From Geodermatophilus amargosae (GTDB lineage: Bacteria; Actinomycetota; Actinomycetes; Mycobacteriales; Geodermatophilaceae): 64,000 nucleotides of DNA. Below, piece by piece: positions 24,955-36,021 of the stretch; positions within the stretch are counted from its first letter, which is position 1, and each line of letters starts with the position of its first letter. The position numbers and the translations under genes are program-made. The notes beneath the pieces were generated by a model. That model made no database searches. It was not told the origin of the DNA and worked only from the letters and a program-made list of their open reading frames with translations. The stretch covers positions 248,001 to 312,000 of the forward strand of contig NZ_FPBA01000002.1 of NCBI RefSeq assembly GCF_900116515.1, given 5' to 3'.

Positions 24955-25867
24955 AGAACGCGAACCGGATGACGATGTTGATCCAGACCAGGATGCCGAC
25001 CGCTCCGCCGAACGCCGACGAGGTGACGCTGCCGGAGATGAGCGAGAGGTAGAGGCTGCCCAGCAGCTTCATCACCTCGAAGCCGGCCGCGCCGAACAGG
25101 GCGCCGGGCAGCAGCAGCCGCAGCGGGTGCCGCGTCGAGGGCACCACGCGCAGCAGCCACAGGAAGACGACGACGTCGCCGACGAAGGCCACCCCGATGC
25201 CCAGCACGTTGGTGACGACCGCCCAGCCCGCCGCGTCCTGGACGCCGAAGAGCGTCAGCACACCCGCGGTCGCCTGGGTGGCGAACCCGGTCAGCCCGAT
25301 GCTGGCCAGGCCGGCGGCGCCGAGGGCGACCAGCGCGACGAGGTCGGCGAGGTTGTCCTTCCAGAACTCCGGCTCGTCGGCCGTCCCCTTCCAGGTGCGC
25401 TCCATGCCGATGCGGAGCTTGTCCATCGCGCGCAGCCCGGCGTAGAGGAAACCCGCGGCTCCGAGCAGCCCGGTGAGACCGGCCGCGCCGACCGTCGAGC
25501 GAAGCTCCTCGACGATCTGCCGGCCGGTCGAGCCGGGGAACGCCTCGCGGATCGCGGTGTGGAGCTCCTTCTGCAGCAGCGCGTCCCCGGAGAGGACCAG
25601 CGCGATGATCGACGCCACCAGCAGGAGGACGGGGAAGAGCCCGAGGAAGACGAAGTAGGTGACCCCGGCGGCCATGAGGTCGCCCTGGGTGCGGGTGTAG
25701 CGGCCCCCGGCCCGGGCCAGGTGGTCGAACCACGGCCGGCGACGGCGTTGCCCGTCGACGACGGCGGTGAACCGGGTGCCGATGCCGGTGATGCGGGTCC
25801 ACGGCGTGCGGACGGCGTCGTCGGTCGCATCGGCTGCGCGCGGCCGGACGTCTCTCGGTGCACCCAC
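24839..25867 (-). CDS. YihY/BrkB-family inner membrane protein
   Basis: 342-residue polytopic membrane protein (about six helices), with relatives labelled YihY, BrkB or YhjD. Family motifs include GVTYFVFLGLFPVLLLVASI and GAAGFLYAGLRAMDKLRIGMERTW, with a Trp-containing loop. The function of the family is unsettled; it was once called RNase BN, and a mycobacterial relative has been linked to envelope lipid transport. I use the GTG reading VGAPRDV; longer starts add an Arg/Pro-rich stretch. It is the last gene of the aminotransferase-trpS-ligase run and overlaps the carboxypeptidase tail antisense by 116 bp. Confidence 0.85.
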   Translation of the reverse strand: MGAPRDVRPRAADATDDAVRTPWTRITGIGTRFTAVVDGQRRRRPWFDHLARAGGRYTRTQGDLMAAGVTYFVFLGLFPVLLLVASIIALVLSGDALLQKELHTAIREAFPGSTGRQIVEELRSTVGAAGLTGLLGAAGFLYAGLRAMDKLRIGMERTWKGTADEPEFWKDNLADLVALVALGAAGLASIGLTGFATQATAGVLTLFGVQDAAGWAVVTNVLGIGVAFVGDVVVFLWLLRVVPSTRHPLRLLLPGALFGAAGFEVMKLLGSLYLSLISGSVTSSAFGGAVGILVWINIVIRFAFFTAAWTATLPSLQPAVPDAPEEEPPVPAGSGASPVAGR

Positions 25868-25907
25868 CGCTCCGAGTCTGGTCCCTGCGGGTGGGTGCCG
25901 CGCGAGC

Positions 25908-27511
<1,604 letters not shown>

Positions 27512-28660
27512 TCAGCCGACCGGTGCGCCGGGGCGCACGTCGTCCGGCCGGGCGCCGGGCTCGCCGGGGAGGACGTCGTCGAGCGCGGCGAGGAAGACGT
27601 CGTCCTCCTCGGGCGTGCCGACGGTGACCCGGATGCCCTCGCCGGCGAAGGGACGGGTGATGACCCCGCGGGCCTCCAGCGCCGCGGCGACGCCGGCGGT
27701 CGGCTCCCCCAGCGGCAGCCACACGAAGTTGGCCTGGCTGTCGGGCACCTCCAGGCCGCGACCGCGCAGGGCGGTGGTGAGCCGGTCGCGCTCGGCGACG
27801 ACGGCGGCCACCCGGTGGCCGACCTCCTCCTCGCTGGCCAGCGCGGCGACCGCGGCGGCCTGGGCGAGCATCGAGACGCTGAACGGCACGTGGGTGCGGC
27901 GGACGGCGTCGGCGACGGCGGGGTCCTCGGCCACCAGGTAGCCCACGCGCAGGCCGGCCAGGCCCCACGCCTTGGAGAACGTCCGCAGCACCGCCACGTT
28001 CGGCCGCCCGCGCATGAGCTCCAGGCCGTCGGGGACGTCGGGGTCGGTGACGAACTCGCGGTAGGCCTCGTCGAGCACGACCAGCACCGTCTCGGGGACC
28101 CGGTCGAGGAACCGCCCGAGCTCCGCGCGGCGCACCGCCGTCGACGTGGGGTTGTTCGGGTTGCAGACGAACACCAACCGGGTGTCCTCGTCGACCGCGG
28201 CGGCCAGCGCGTCGAGGTCGTGGGTGTCGGGGCTGCCGCCGGGGAGCGAGGGCACCAGTGGCACCTGGAGGCTGCGGGCGCCGGCCACCTGCGCGAGCAG
28301 CGGGTACATCTCGAACGAGCGCCAGGCGAACGCGATCGCGGTCCCGGGGTCGTTGAACGACTGCGCGAGCTGCTGGCAGAGCATGACCGCGCCGCAGCCG
28401 GGGACCACCTGCGCCGGCTCGACGCCGTAGCGCTCGGCGAGGGCGGCGGTGAGGACGGCGGCGCCGTTGTCGGGGTAGCGATGGGTCTCCCCCGCCGTCT
28501 CCGACAGCGCCCGGACGACCGCCGGCAGCGGCGGGAACGGGACCTCGTTGCTGGCCAGCTTGACCGCGCGGTCGACGCCGAGCTCGCGGGCGAGGTCGGC
28601 GGGGTTGCGGCCGGGCCGGTAGGCAGGCAACGCCTGGACGGCCGGACGTGCACTCACCAC
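27512..28660 (-). CDS. Histidinol-phosphate / aromatic aminotransferase (PLP, class I/II)
   Basis: 382-residue fold-type I PLP enzyme. ASNEVPFPP near the N terminus, NPNNPTS, LDEAYREF and the PLP-lysine motif TFSKAWGLAGLRVGY are the family pattern. FVWLPLG and GIRVTVGTPEEDD mark the C-terminal domain. It may be the phenylalanine-type aminotransferase (Pat/HisC2) rather than histidine-pathway HisC, because it is placed with trpS and not in a his operon. GGAGGA lies 7 nt before the GTG used. It is divergent from galE. Confidence 0.9.
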   Translation of the reverse strand: MVSARPAVQALPAYRPGRNPADLARELGVDRAVKLASNEVPFPPLPAVVRALSETAGETHRYPDNGAAVLTAALAERYGVEPAQVVPGCGAVMLCQQLAQSFNDPGTAIAFAWRSFEMYPLLAQVAGARSLQVPLVPSLPGGSPDTHDLDALAAAVDEDTRLVFVCNPNNPTSTAVRRAELGRFLDRVPETVLVVLDEAYREFVTDPDVPDGLELMRGRPNVAVLRTFSKAWGLAGLRVGYLVAEDPAVADAVRRTHVPFSVSMLAQAAAVAALASEEEVGHRVAAVVAERDRLTTALRGRGLEVPDSQANFVWLPLGEPTAGVAAALEARGVITRPFAGEGIRVTVGTPEEDDVFLAALDDVLPGEPGARPDDVRPGAPVG

Positions 28661-28701
28661 GGGTTCGTCCTCCGGTGCCCGACATCTCCGGGCGCAACTC
28701 C

Positions 28702-28707
28702 TAGGGT
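28702..28707 (+). promoter_or_regulatory. -10 box for leaderless galE transcript
   Basis: TAGGGT ends 6 nt before the ATG of galE, and no ribosome site is present between them. This fits leaderless transcription, common in actinobacteria. Confidence 0.5.
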
Positions 28708-28713
28708 GGCCCC

Positions 28714-29670
28714 ATGCGCGTACTCGTCGCCGGTGGGGCCGGCTACATCGGCAGCGTAGTCACCGCCGCCCTCCTCGAGGGCGGCCACGAGGTCACCGTG
28801 CTCGACGACCTGTCGACCGGGCACGCCGACGCCGTGCCGGAGGGTGCCCGTTTCGTCCAGGCCACGCTGCAGGCCTCGGCGCCGGTGCTGGCCGACGTCC
28901 GGCCGGAGGCGGTGCTGCACTTCGCGGCGAAGAGCCTGGTGGGCGAGTCGCAGGTCAAGCCGGAGATCTACTGGGAGCACAACGTCGGCGGCTCGCTGGC
29001 GCTGCTCGAGGCGATGCGGGCGGTCGACTGCCGGCGGATCGTCTTCTCCTCCACCGCCGCCACCTACGGCGAGCCCGACCAGGTGCCGATCCGCGAGGAC
29101 GCGCGGACGAAGCCGACCAACACCTACGGCGCCACGAAGCTCGCCGTCGACGCGATGCTGACCTCGTACGCCACCGCGTACGACTTTGCCGCGGTCAGCC
29201 TGCGCTACTTCAACGTGGCCGGGGCGGCGTACGGCCGGGGCGAGCGGCACACCACCGAGACCCACCTCATCCCGATCGCCCTGCAGGTGGCGGCGGGCAC
29301 GCGCGAGGCGATGACGGTCTACGGCGAGGACTACCCGACGCCGGACGGCACCTGCATCCGCGACTACATCCACGTCTCCGACCTCGCCGACGCCCACCTG
29401 CTCGCGCTCACGGCGCCGGAGCCGGGCGAGCACCGGATCTACAACCTGGGCAACGGCACCGGGTTCTCGGTGCAGCAGGTCGTCGACGCCGTCCGCGAGG
29501 TGACCGGCCACCCGGTGCCGGTGCAGGTCGGCGAGCGGCGGGCCGGCGACCCGGCGCAGCTGGTGGCCTCCAGCGACCGGATCCGCGCCGACCTGGGCTG
29601 GAGCCCGCGGCACACCGACATGGCCGGGATCGTGCGCGACGCATGGGAGGTCGCGAGGAACCGGAGCTGA
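28714..29670 (+). CDS. galE: UDP-glucose 4-epimerase
   Basis: 318-residue extended short-chain dehydrogenase interconverting UDP-glucose and UDP-galactose. The NAD fold gives GGAGYIG at residues 7-13. The catalytic pair is Y138 and K142 in NTYGATK, with the Ser/Thr in [20 protein letters not shown] and [19 protein letters not shown] are GalE hallmarks, so the epimerase call is stronger than a generic sugar dehydratase. It is a single gene ending close to the convergent CNNM-family gene. Confidence 0.93.
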   Translation: MRVLVAGGAGYIGSVVTAALLEGGHEVTVLDDLSTGHADAVPEGARFVQATLQASAPVLADVRPEAVLHFAAKSLVGESQVKPEIYWEHNVGGSLALLEAMRAVDCRRIVFSSTAATYGEPDQVPIREDARTKPTNTYGATKLAVDAMLTSYATAYDFAAVSLRYFNVAGAAYGRGERHTTETHLIPIALQVAAGTREAMTVYGEDYPTPDGTCIRDYIHVSDLADAHLLALTAPEPGEHRIYNLGNGTGFSVQQVVDAVREVTGHPVPVQVGERRAGDPAQLVASSDRIRADLGWSPRHTDMAGIVRDAWEVARNRS

Positions 29671-29703
29671 TCGGCGTCGCTCACGAGCGCGGGGTGACCG
29701 GCC

Positions 29704-31023
29704 TCAGCCGGCCGGGGTGTCCTCCCCGGCCGGCTGCGTGTCGGGCGCCGGCGTGACCGACAGCCGCGCGATCCGCCGCCCGTCGAGCTCGAGGACGGTG
29801 AGCGTGCGGTCCTCGGCCGTCACGGCGTCCCCCACCACGGGCAGCCGCCCGAGCTCGGCGAGCACGTAGCCGGCGACCGTCTCGTACGGGCCCTCGGGCA
29901 ACCGCAGTCCGGTGACCTGCGCGAAGTCGTCGAGGTTGAGCAGCCCGTCGACCTCGTGCGGCCCGCCGGGCTCCTCGTCGGCCTCGGGGGCGACGTCGTC
30001 GTCGTACTCGTCGTAGATCTCGCCGATGACCTCCTCGATGAGGTCCTCGAGCGTCACGATCCCGTCGGTGCCGCCGTACTCGTCGACGACGACCGCCAGG
30101 TGCTGGTTCTCCCGGCGCATCTCCGACAGCGCCGTGAGGACCCCCGCGGTGCCGGGCAGCCGCTTCACCTCGCGGGCCAGGTCGCCCACGGTCGCCGCGC
30201 GCCCGGCGGGGTGTGTGGGGAGCAGCAGGTCCCGGACGTGCACGAACCCGACGACGTCGTCCTGGTCACGGCCGGCGACCGGGTAGCGCGAGTGGCTGGA
30301 GTCGTGGACCTGCTTGGCCGCGCGGCTGGCGGTCATCGACGCGTCGAGGAAGTCGACCTCGGTGCGCGGGGTCATGACCTCGCGCACCTCGCGGTCGCCG
30401 GCACGGAACACCTCGTCGATGAGCCGGCGCTCGTCGCTGCTCAGCGACTCGTGCGCGGCCACCAGGTCGCGCAGCTCCTCCTGGCTGATCGCCTCGCCGC
30501 TGGCCTTCGGGTCGCCGCCGAGCAGGCGCACCAGCACGTTGGTGGACGCCGACAGCAGCCAGATCACCGGGCGGGACAGCCGCGCGATCGTGTTCAGCGG
30601 CCGGGCGACGAAGAGCGCGAAGCCCTCGGCGCGCTGCAGCGCGAGCCGCTTGGGCGTCAGTTCGCCCACGACCAGCGACAGGTAGCTGATCGCGACGGTG
30701 ACCAGCACGAGGGCCAGCGGGTCGGCGAGGCCCTCCCCCACGCCGCGGCCCACCATCCAGTCGCTGAACGGCTCGGCCAGCGTGGTGGCGCCGAACGCGG
30801 CGGACAGGAAGCCGGCGAGCGTGACGCCGACCTGCACCGCGGCGAGGAAGCGGTTGGGGTCGCCGAGCAGCCTGGCCAGCGCGCGGCCGCGGCGCCCCCG
30901 CTCCGACAGCACCCGGACCTGTGTCTCCCTGAGGGACACCAGCGCGATCTCGGCGCCGGCGAACAGACCGCCGACCAGCACGAAGACGAAGACCAAGACG
31001 ATGTCGAGCCAGACGTCGCTCAC
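29704..31023 (-). CDS. CNNM/HlyC-CorC family membrane protein with CBS domains
   Basis: 439-residue protein. Residues 1-185 hold the four-helix DUF21/CNNM domain (LFAGAEIALVSLRETQ). Residues 200-330 hold a CBS pair preceded by VMTPRTEVDFLDA, the family's linker. Residues 345-430 form the CorC_HlyC C-terminal domain (LPEGPYETVAGYVLAELG). These proteins are associated with Mg2+ or Co2+ efflux. The start GTG has GAGGAG about 11 nt upstream. Its last codons lie inside a perfect 13-bp hairpin. Confidence 0.9.
   Translation of the reverse strand: MSDVWLDIVLVFVFVLVGGLFAGAEIALVSLRETQVRVLSERGRRGRALARLLGDPNRFLAAVQVGVTLAGFLSAAFGATTLAEPFSDWMVGRGVGEGLADPLALVLVTVAISYLSLVVGELTPKRLALQRAEGFALFVARPLNTIARLSRPVIWLLSASTNVLVRLLGGDPKASGEAISQEELRDLVAAHESLSSDERRLIDEVFRAGDREVREVMTPRTEVDFLDASMTASRAAKQVHDSSHSRYPVAGRDQDDVVGFVHVRDLLLPTHPAGRAATVGDLAREVKRLPGTAGVLTALSEMRRENQHLAVVVDEYGGTDGIVTLEDLIEEVIGEIYDEYDDDVAPEADEEPGGPHEVDGLLNLDDFAQVTGLRLPEGPYETVAGYVLAELGRLPVVGDAVTAEDRTLTVLELDGRRIARLSVTPAPDTQPAGEDTPAG
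29705..29736. terminator. Hairpin at the shared 3' ends of galE and the CNNM gene
   Basis: Perfect 13-bp stem (CAGCCGGCCGGGG) with loop TGTCCT. It overlaps the final codons and stop of the minus-strand gene and lies 34 nt beyond the galE stop, so it can stop transcription from both sides. Confidence 0.62.
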
Positions 31024-31132
31024 CGGCGGCGTGCTCCTCGCTCTGGGGGTGGTGGTCGGCGCCCATGCTGCCCGGACCGCCTCCCGCCCCTCACCCCGGG
31101 CGTCGGCCCACTCAGTTCGTGACGTCGGTCAC

Positions 31133-31169
31133 ATCACCCTCGCGGGTGATCGCTGACCACGGCTAGTCT
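31133..31169 (+). promoter_or_regulatory. Promoter region of the CAP-domain gene
   Basis: ATCACCC-TCGC-GGGTGAT is a perfect 7-bp inverted repeat at 31133-31150, followed by a -10-like TAGTCT at 31164-31169. A second short repeat GTGAC-GTCG-GTCAC lies just upstream. The 5' leader would be about 45 nt to the GTG. Confidence 0.35.
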
Positions 31170-31217
31170 CCACAAGGTCACGCTCCGTTGTTGTCGAGTC
31201 CGTGAGGACGTCCGCTC

Positions 31218-32336
31218 GTGCGCCACCGTCGGTCTTCCCCGCCGCCGTCCGCCCGCCTCACCGGCGGCATCCGGCTGCTGTCCACCCCCCTGCGCCGGGG
31301 CCGCGTCCGCCGCCTGCTGCCGGTCCTGCTGGTCGTCCTCGCCGTCGGCGGCATCGCCCTGCTGGTCCCGCTGATGGCGGCCGGCCGGGGCTCGCTGGCG
31401 ACCGCCGAGTCCTCGGCGACCTCGACCACCGACGACGTCGTCGAGGCGTCCCCCGAGCGCACCGGGGTCGTGACGATGGGCGTGGACGGCGCGCCGGTCG
31501 CCCCCGGGACCACGCCCGGCGGTCCCTCCGCGCCCGGCTCCCCCGCCCCGGGCACCACCCCGCCGGGCACCACCGGCCCGAGCACCACTGGCCCCGGCTC
31601 GTCCGCGCCGGGCTCGTCGGTCCCGGGCACCTCCGCACCCGGCTCCACGACCGGGGGTTCCCCGACCGCGGGCTCCTCGACCGCCGGGTCCTCGACCCCG
31701 GGCTCCCCGACGGCGGGCTCCTCGACCGCGGGCTCCTCCTCGTCCTCTGGGTCGTCGTCCTCCGCGTCGTCGTCCTCGGCGGGCACCTCGTCGGCGGTGA
31801 CCGGGTCGTCGGCCCCGGCGCCTGCCGCGGCAGGGAGCAGCACGTCGTCGTCGGCCGGCTCGTCCTCGGCGAGTGCGTCGTCGGCGGGGTCGACGACGCA
31901 GACGCCGACCTCCTCGTCGCAGGCCGCGCCTGCACCGGTGGCGAGCGCGGCGGCCGCTCCGGCTCCCTCGGTGGAGGGCGCGGTACTGGCGCTGGTCAAC
32001 CAGGAGCGCGCCGCCGCCGGGTGTGCGCCGGTCGTCGCCGACGCGGGGCTGGCGGGGGTCGCTCGGGCGCACAGCGCCGACATGCGCGATCGCAACTACT
32101 TCTCGCACACCACGCCCGAGGGACTGGACCCCTTCGCCCGAGCCCGGGCTGCCGGCGTCGGCTACGCGCGGGCGGAGAACATCGCCCGGGGCCAGGCCGA
32201 CCCCGCCGCGGTCATGCAGTCGTGGATGGACAGCCCCGGACACCGCGCCAACATCCTCGACTGCTCGCTGACGAAGCTCGGCGTGGGCGTGGCGGAGGGT
32301 CCTCGCGGCCCCTGGTGGACCCAGCTCTTCGGCTGA
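31218..32336 (+). CDS. CAP/SCP-domain secreted or surface protein
   Basis: 372-residue protein with a single N-terminal membrane helix or signal anchor near residues 33-53. A long Ser/Thr/Pro/Gly linker covers about residues 85-245, with repeated GSSTAGS and PGS units that could span the cell wall. A C-terminal CAP domain (about 250-372) contains VNQERAAAGC, HSADMRDRNYFSHTTPEG, AENIARG and WMDSPGHRANIL. Bacterial CAP proteins are mostly of unknown biochemical role; some have nuclease or lipid-binding activity. The linker repeats at the DNA level suggest length variation. Confidence 0.88.
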   Translation: MRHRRSSPPPSARLTGGIRLLSTPLRRGRVRRLLPVLLVVLAVGGIALLVPLMAAGRGSLATAESSATSTTDDVVEASPERTGVVTMGVDGAPVAPGTTPGGPSAPGSPAPGTTPPGTTGPSTTGPGSSAPGSSVPGTSAPGSTTGGSPTAGSSTAGSSTPGSPTAGSSTAGSSSSSGSSSSASSSSAGTSSAVTGSSAPAPAAAGSSTSSSAGSSSASASSAGSTTQTPTSSSQAAPAPVASAAAAPAPSVEGAVLALVNQERAAAGCAPVVADAGLAGVARAHSADMRDRNYFSHTTPEGLDPFARARAAGVGYARAENIARGQADPAAVMQSWMDSPGHRANILDCSLTKLGVGVAEGPRGPWWTQLFG

Positions 32337-32394
32337 CCCGTCAGCAGGCGTCGAACACGCGTCGGACGCTCCATCACCCCCGAAGAGGGGGCGA

Positions 32395-33294
32395 TCAGCG
32401 TGTGCTCGTCTCGATCGACCGGCGGGCCAGGAGTGCCCGGATGCGGGCGACGAGCCGCTCCGGTCGCCGGAGGTCGTCGACGGTCACGTGCAGGACCAGC
32501 CACCCCGCGGCGTTGAGCCGGTTGAGCCGGCGCCGGTCGTCGAGGAAGGCGCGGCGCTCGCCGTGCCACAGCCCGTCGTACTCGACGGCCAGCCGCAGGT
32601 CCGGATAGGCGAAGTCCACCCGGGCGACGAAGCCCTCGTCGTCGAACACCCGGTGCTGGGCCACCGGTGGGATCCCGGCCCGGTGGAGCAGCAGCCGCAG
32701 CCGGGTCTCCTGCGCCGACTCCGCCAGTCCGTCGGCCAGGCGAGCGACCAGCCGGGCCTGCGCGCTCCCCCGGCAGGTGGGGAGCAGCGCCGCGGTCTCG
32801 CGGACGTCGTGCAGCGGCGCCAGGCCCGCGCCGACCAGCCGGTCGAGCAAGGCGACGGCCTCGTCCGGGTCACCGAAGCGGACCAGGTCGACCGCCGTGT
32901 CGGCGCGAGGGAGACAGCACCAGACACCGCACCGCACCAACTCCTGGCCGGGCAGCAGGGTGCGGACCCGCACGCCGGCGCCGGCGTTCCAGCGCCGCCC
33001 GGCGGGCAGGACCACCTCGACGGGGTGGTCGGGACCGGCGACGTCGGGTCCGCCCCAGAGCACCGCGGCGCTGCGCCCGGTGAACCCCGCGCCTGGCGGC
33101 GCAGTCAGCCCGACGGCGCTGACGAGCAAGCGGTGCGTGACGGGCAGGGAGGCGTCGGCGTAGACGTCCTGCCGCAGCCGCACCCATGCCGAGCTGCGCA
33201 GTTGCTTCGGCGTCAGCAGCCCGCGCCGCACGACGGAGCTGCCCCGGAAGACGCGCCCCTGGAGGCGAGCCGGACGCGCAGGCTGGATCGGCAC
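32395..33294 (-). CDS. DUF559-domain protein (endonuclease-like fold)
   Basis: 299-residue protein with no identified partner. The C-terminal third matches the DUF559/very-short-patch-repair-like PD-(D/E)XK pattern: E in AESAQETRLRLL, then VDFAYPDLRLAVEYDG with its Asp and Glu-x-Asp, followed by LWHGERRAFLDDRRRLN. The N-terminal part (LLTPKQLRSSAWVRLRQDVYAD) resembles the AbiEi-like winged-helix region seen in many actinobacterial DUF559 proteins. These are abundant in actinobacteria and their role is unknown. There is no adjacent toxin-antitoxin or methylase gene, so a defence role is not supported here. Confidence 0.72.
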   Translation of the reverse strand: MPIQPARPARLQGRVFRGSSVVRRGLLTPKQLRSSAWVRLRQDVYADASLPVTHRLLVSAVGLTAPPGAGFTGRSAAVLWGGPDVAGPDHPVEVVLPAGRRWNAGAGVRVRTLLPGQELVRCGVWCCLPRADTAVDLVRFGDPDEAVALLDRLVGAGLAPLHDVRETAALLPTCRGSAQARLVARLADGLAESAQETRLRLLLHRAGIPPVAQHRVFDDEGFVARVDFAYPDLRLAVEYDGLWHGERRAFLDDRRRLNRLNAAGWLVLHVTVDDLRRPERLVARIRALLARRSIETSTR

Positions 33295-33350
33295 GAGGCG
33301 ACCCTGCCGCGCTCAACTGCCTCCGTCCGCGCTGTCCACAGGTCGAGGAC

Positions 33351-33420
33351 ACGTCAGTGGCCCCCTCACCCGCAGGCGAGAGGGCCACTGACGTGGGCTC
33401 GTCACCTCACGGCGACGAGC
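33351..33420 (-). terminator. Tandem hairpins downstream of icd
   Basis: First stem of 13 bp at 33351-33363/33382-33394 (ACGTCAGTGGCCC), second of 7 bp at 33397-33403/33414-33420 (GCTCGTC). Both lie just beyond the icd stop on the minus strand. Confidence 0.62.
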
Positions 33421-33434
33421 GAAGGGCGCTTACG

Positions 33435-34658
33435 TCAGGCCATGGCCTTCTGCAGGTTGCCGTCGATGGCCGCCAGGAAGTCCTGGGTGGTCAGCCACGG
33501 CTGGTCCTTGCTGATCAGCAGCGCGAGGTCCTTGGTCATCTGACCGCTCTCGACGGTGTCGATGCAGACCTTCTCGAGGGTCTCGGCGAACCGGGTGACC
33601 TCGGGGGTGTTGTCGAGCTTGCCGCGGTGGGCCAGGCCCCGGGTCCAGGCGAAGATCGACGCGATCGGGTTGGTCGACGTCTCCTTGCCCTGCTGGTGCT
33701 GCCGGTAGTGGCGGGTCACCGTGCCGTGGGCGGCCTCGGCCTCGACCGTGCGGCCGTCCGGGGTGGCCAGCACCGACGTCATGAGGCCCAACGAGCCGAA
33801 GCCCTGCGCCACGGTGTCGGACTGGACGTCGCCGTCGTAGTTCTTGCACGCCCAGACGTAGCCGCCCTCCCACTTGAGGGACGCGGCGACCATGTCGTCG
33901 ATGAGCCGGTGCTCGTAGGTGATGCCGGCCTTCTCGAACTGGTCCTTGAACTCGGCCTCGAAGACCTCCTCGAAGATGTCCTTGAACCGGCCGTCGTAGG
34001 CCTTGAGGATCGTGTTCTTCGTGGAGAGGTAGACCGGGTAGTTCCGCGACAGGCCGTAGTTCAGCGAGGCGCGCGCGAAGTCCCGGATCGACTCGTCGAG
34101 GTTGTACATCGCCAGGGCGACGCCGGCGCCCGGCGCCTGGAAGACCTCGTGCTCGATCGGCGCGGAGCCGTCCTTGGGCGTGAAGGTCACCGTCAGGGTG
34201 CCCTCGCCGGGGAATCGGAAGTCGGTGGCGCGGTACTGGTCACCGAAGGCGTGACGGCCCACGATGATCGGCTTGGTCCAGCCCGGCACCAGCCGCGGCA
34301 CGTTCTGCATGATGATCGGCTCGCGGAAGATGACGCCGCCGAGGATGTTACGGATGGTGCCGTTCGGCGAGCGCCACATCTTCTTGAGGCCGAACTCCTC
34401 GACCCGCGCCTCGTCCGGCGTGATGGTGGCGCACTTGACGCCGACGCCGTGCTGCTTGATGGCGTTGGCGGAGTCGATGGTGACCTGGTCGTCGGTGGCG
34501 TCGCGGTGCTCGATGCCCAGGTCGTAATACTCCAGGTTGACGTCGAGGTACGGCAGGATCAGCTGGTCCTTGATGAACTGCCAGATGATCCGGGTCATCT
34601 CGTCGCCGTCGAGCTCGACGACGGTGCCCTCGACCTTGATCTTGCTCACGTCAGACAT
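33435..34658 (-). CDS. icd: NADP-dependent isocitrate dehydrogenase
   Basis: 407-residue homodimeric-type (eukaryote-like) NADP isocitrate dehydrogenase, converting isocitrate to 2-oxoglutarate and CO2 in the citric acid cycle. [40 protein letters not shown] and the cofactor region [12 protein letters not shown] are recognisable. GAGAGG precedes the ATG. It is separated from mdh by a hairpin but lies in a citric-acid-cycle block with mdh and, about 8.5 kb further, sucD and sucC. Confidence 0.95.
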   Translation of the reverse strand: MSDVSKIKVEGTVVELDGDEMTRIIWQFIKDQLILPYLDVNLEYYDLGIEHRDATDDQVTIDSANAIKQHGVGVKCATITPDEARVEEFGLKKMWRSPNGTIRNILGGVIFREPIIMQNVPRLVPGWTKPIIVGRHAFGDQYRATDFRFPGEGTLTVTFTPKDGSAPIEHEVFQAPGAGVALAMYNLDESIRDFARASLNYGLSRNYPVYLSTKNTILKAYDGRFKDIFEEVFEAEFKDQFEKAGITYEHRLIDDMVAASLKWEGGYVWACKNYDGDVQSDTVAQGFGSLGLMTSVLATPDGRTVEAEAAHGTVTRHYRQHQQGKETSTNPIASIFAWTRGLAHRGKLDNTPEVTRFAETLEKVCIDTVESGQMTKDLALLISKDQPWLTTQDFLAAIDGNLQKAMA

Positions 34659-34672
34659 TCCCTCTCTGCAGC

Positions 34673-34691
34673 CCCGGCCCCTCGGGCCGGG
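34673..34691 (-). terminator. Short hairpin between mdh and icd
   Basis: Perfect 8-bp stem CCCGGCCC with loop CTC, 26 nt beyond the mdh stop on the minus strand. Confidence 0.5.
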
Positions 34692-34716
34692 AGTCGGTCA
34701 GTCGCGGTGCCGAGGA

Positions 34717-35670
34717 CTACAGCTCCGCGACGTCGGCCTGCTTGGCGCGCACGGCCTCCGCCGCCTCGCGCAGCCCGGCCAGTTCGCTCTCGGTGAGGTC
34801 CCCCTCGACCACCCGGCGCACACCCTGGCGTCCGATCTCGGCCTCGACGCCGAGGTAGACCCCCGAGATGCCGTACTCGCCGTCGACCCACGCGCACACG
34901 GGCATGACGGCGCCGGAGTCCTCCATGACGGCGCGCGCCATGCGGGCCGCGGCCGCCGACGGCGCGTAGTACGCCGACCCGGTCTTGAGCAGCGCGACGA
35001 CCTCGGCCCCGCCGTTGCGGGTCCGCTGGACCAGGTGCTCGATGCGGTCGGCCGCCATCACGTCGGCCAGGGGCTTGCCGTCGACGGTGCAGCGCGAGGG
35101 CACCGGCACCATCGTGTCGCCGTGCGAGCCGAGGGTCAGGGTCCGCACCGAGCCGACCGGGACGCCGAGCTCCTCGGCGACGTTGTTGGAGAACCGGGCG
35201 GTGTCGAGCATCCCGGCCTGGCCCATCACCCGCTGCTTCGGGAAGTCCGTGGCGATCTGCGCCAGGGCCGTCATCTCGTCCAGCGGGTTGGACACCACGA
35301 TGACGACGGCGTCGGGCGAGGTCGACGCGACGTTCTCGGCGACCTGGCGGACGATGCCCGCGTTGGTCTCGATGAGGTCCATCCTGCTCATGCCCGGTTT
35401 GCGGGGCAGGCCCGCGGTGATCACGACGACGTCGGACCCCTCGGTGCCCTCGTACGAGCCGCCGCCGACGCCGACGACCCTCGTCTCGAAGCCCTCGATG
35501 GGGCGGGACTGGTTCATGTCGAGGGCCAGGCCCTCGGGCTTGCCCTCGACGATGTCGGTGAGCACGACGGTCTCGAAGACGTCGTACTCCGCGAGCCGGA
35601 GGGCGGTGGTGGAGCCGTAGAAGCCGGCACCGACGACGGTGACCTTGCCGTTCCTGGGCTGCTCTGCCAT
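34717..35670 (-). CDS. mdh: Malate dehydrogenase (LDH-like type)
   Basis: 317-residue NAD-dependent enzyme oxidising malate to oxaloacetate. GAGFYGSTTALRLAE is the NAD loop, RKPGMSRMDLIETNAGI carries the substrate arginines, VSNPLDEMT the cofactor contact, and LGSHGDTMVP the catalytic histidine near residue 180. I use the ATG with TAGGTT 7 nt upstream, suggesting a leaderless transcript; a TTG three codons earlier is less likely. Although in a folD-DUF3017-mdh string, it probably has its own promoter. Confidence 0.93.
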   Translation of the reverse strand: MAEQPRNGKVTVVGAGFYGSTTALRLAEYDVFETVVLTDIVEGKPEGLALDMNQSRPIEGFETRVVGVGGGSYEGTEGSDVVVITAGLPRKPGMSRMDLIETNAGIVRQVAENVASTSPDAVVIVVSNPLDEMTALAQIATDFPKQRVMGQAGMLDTARFSNNVAEELGVPVGSVRTLTLGSHGDTMVPVPSRCTVDGKPLADVMAADRIEHLVQRTRNGGAEVVALLKTGSAYYAPSAAAARMARAVMEDSGAVMPVCAWVDGEYGISGVYLGVEAEIGRQGVRRVVEGDLTESELAGLREAAEAVRAKQADVAEL

Positions 35671-35677
35671 GGGCGTC

Positions 35678-35683
35678 AACCTA
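35678..35683 (-). promoter_or_regulatory. -10 box for leaderless mdh transcript
   Basis: TAGGTT on the minus strand ends 7 nt before the ATG of mdh. Confidence 0.45.
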
Positions 35684-35721
35684 GACCCGGCACCCGGCGC
35701 GCCGCCTGCGGGCCGGTGCAG

Positions 35722-36021
35722 TCAACTGCCGGGGACCACGACGCTGAGGACCGCGACCGCGACCCCGGTCCCGGCCATGAGGACGACGTCGACCGGCCGG
35801 CTGCGGACGGCGAGGAAGCCGACCCGGCGCTCCGGCAGGACCAGCCGCAGCAGCCCGGCGCCCACCAGCGCCAGCCCGACCACCAGCAGGCCGCGCCGCC
35901 AGTGCTCGATGGCGACCATCCCGAGCCCGACCGCGACCGCCACCAGCACCGCGAGCAGCGGCAGCTGGCGCAGCAGCCCGGCCAGGAACGGCCGGCGCAG
36001 GTGGAGCGGCGGGCGGGTCAT
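35722..36021 (-). CDS. DUF3017 small membrane protein
   Basis: 99-residue protein with three hydrophobic helices (about residues 15-38, 42-62 and 75-97) and a basic loop LPERRVGFLAVRSRPVD, matching the DUF3017 family found next to folD in many actinobacteria. Function unknown. Its ATG shares one base with the folD stop (TGATG), so translation is coupled. Confidence 0.82.
   Translation of the reverse strand: MTRPPLHLRRPFLAGLLRQLPLLAVLVAVAVGLGMVAIEHWRRGLLVVGLALVGAGLLRLVLPERRVGFLAVRSRPVDVVLMAGTGVAVAVLSVVVPGS

Noticed and set aside
32395-33294. The DUF559 protein as part of a defence island
   Set aside because: No toxin, methylase or other defence gene is adjacent; neighbours are icd and a CAP-domain gene.
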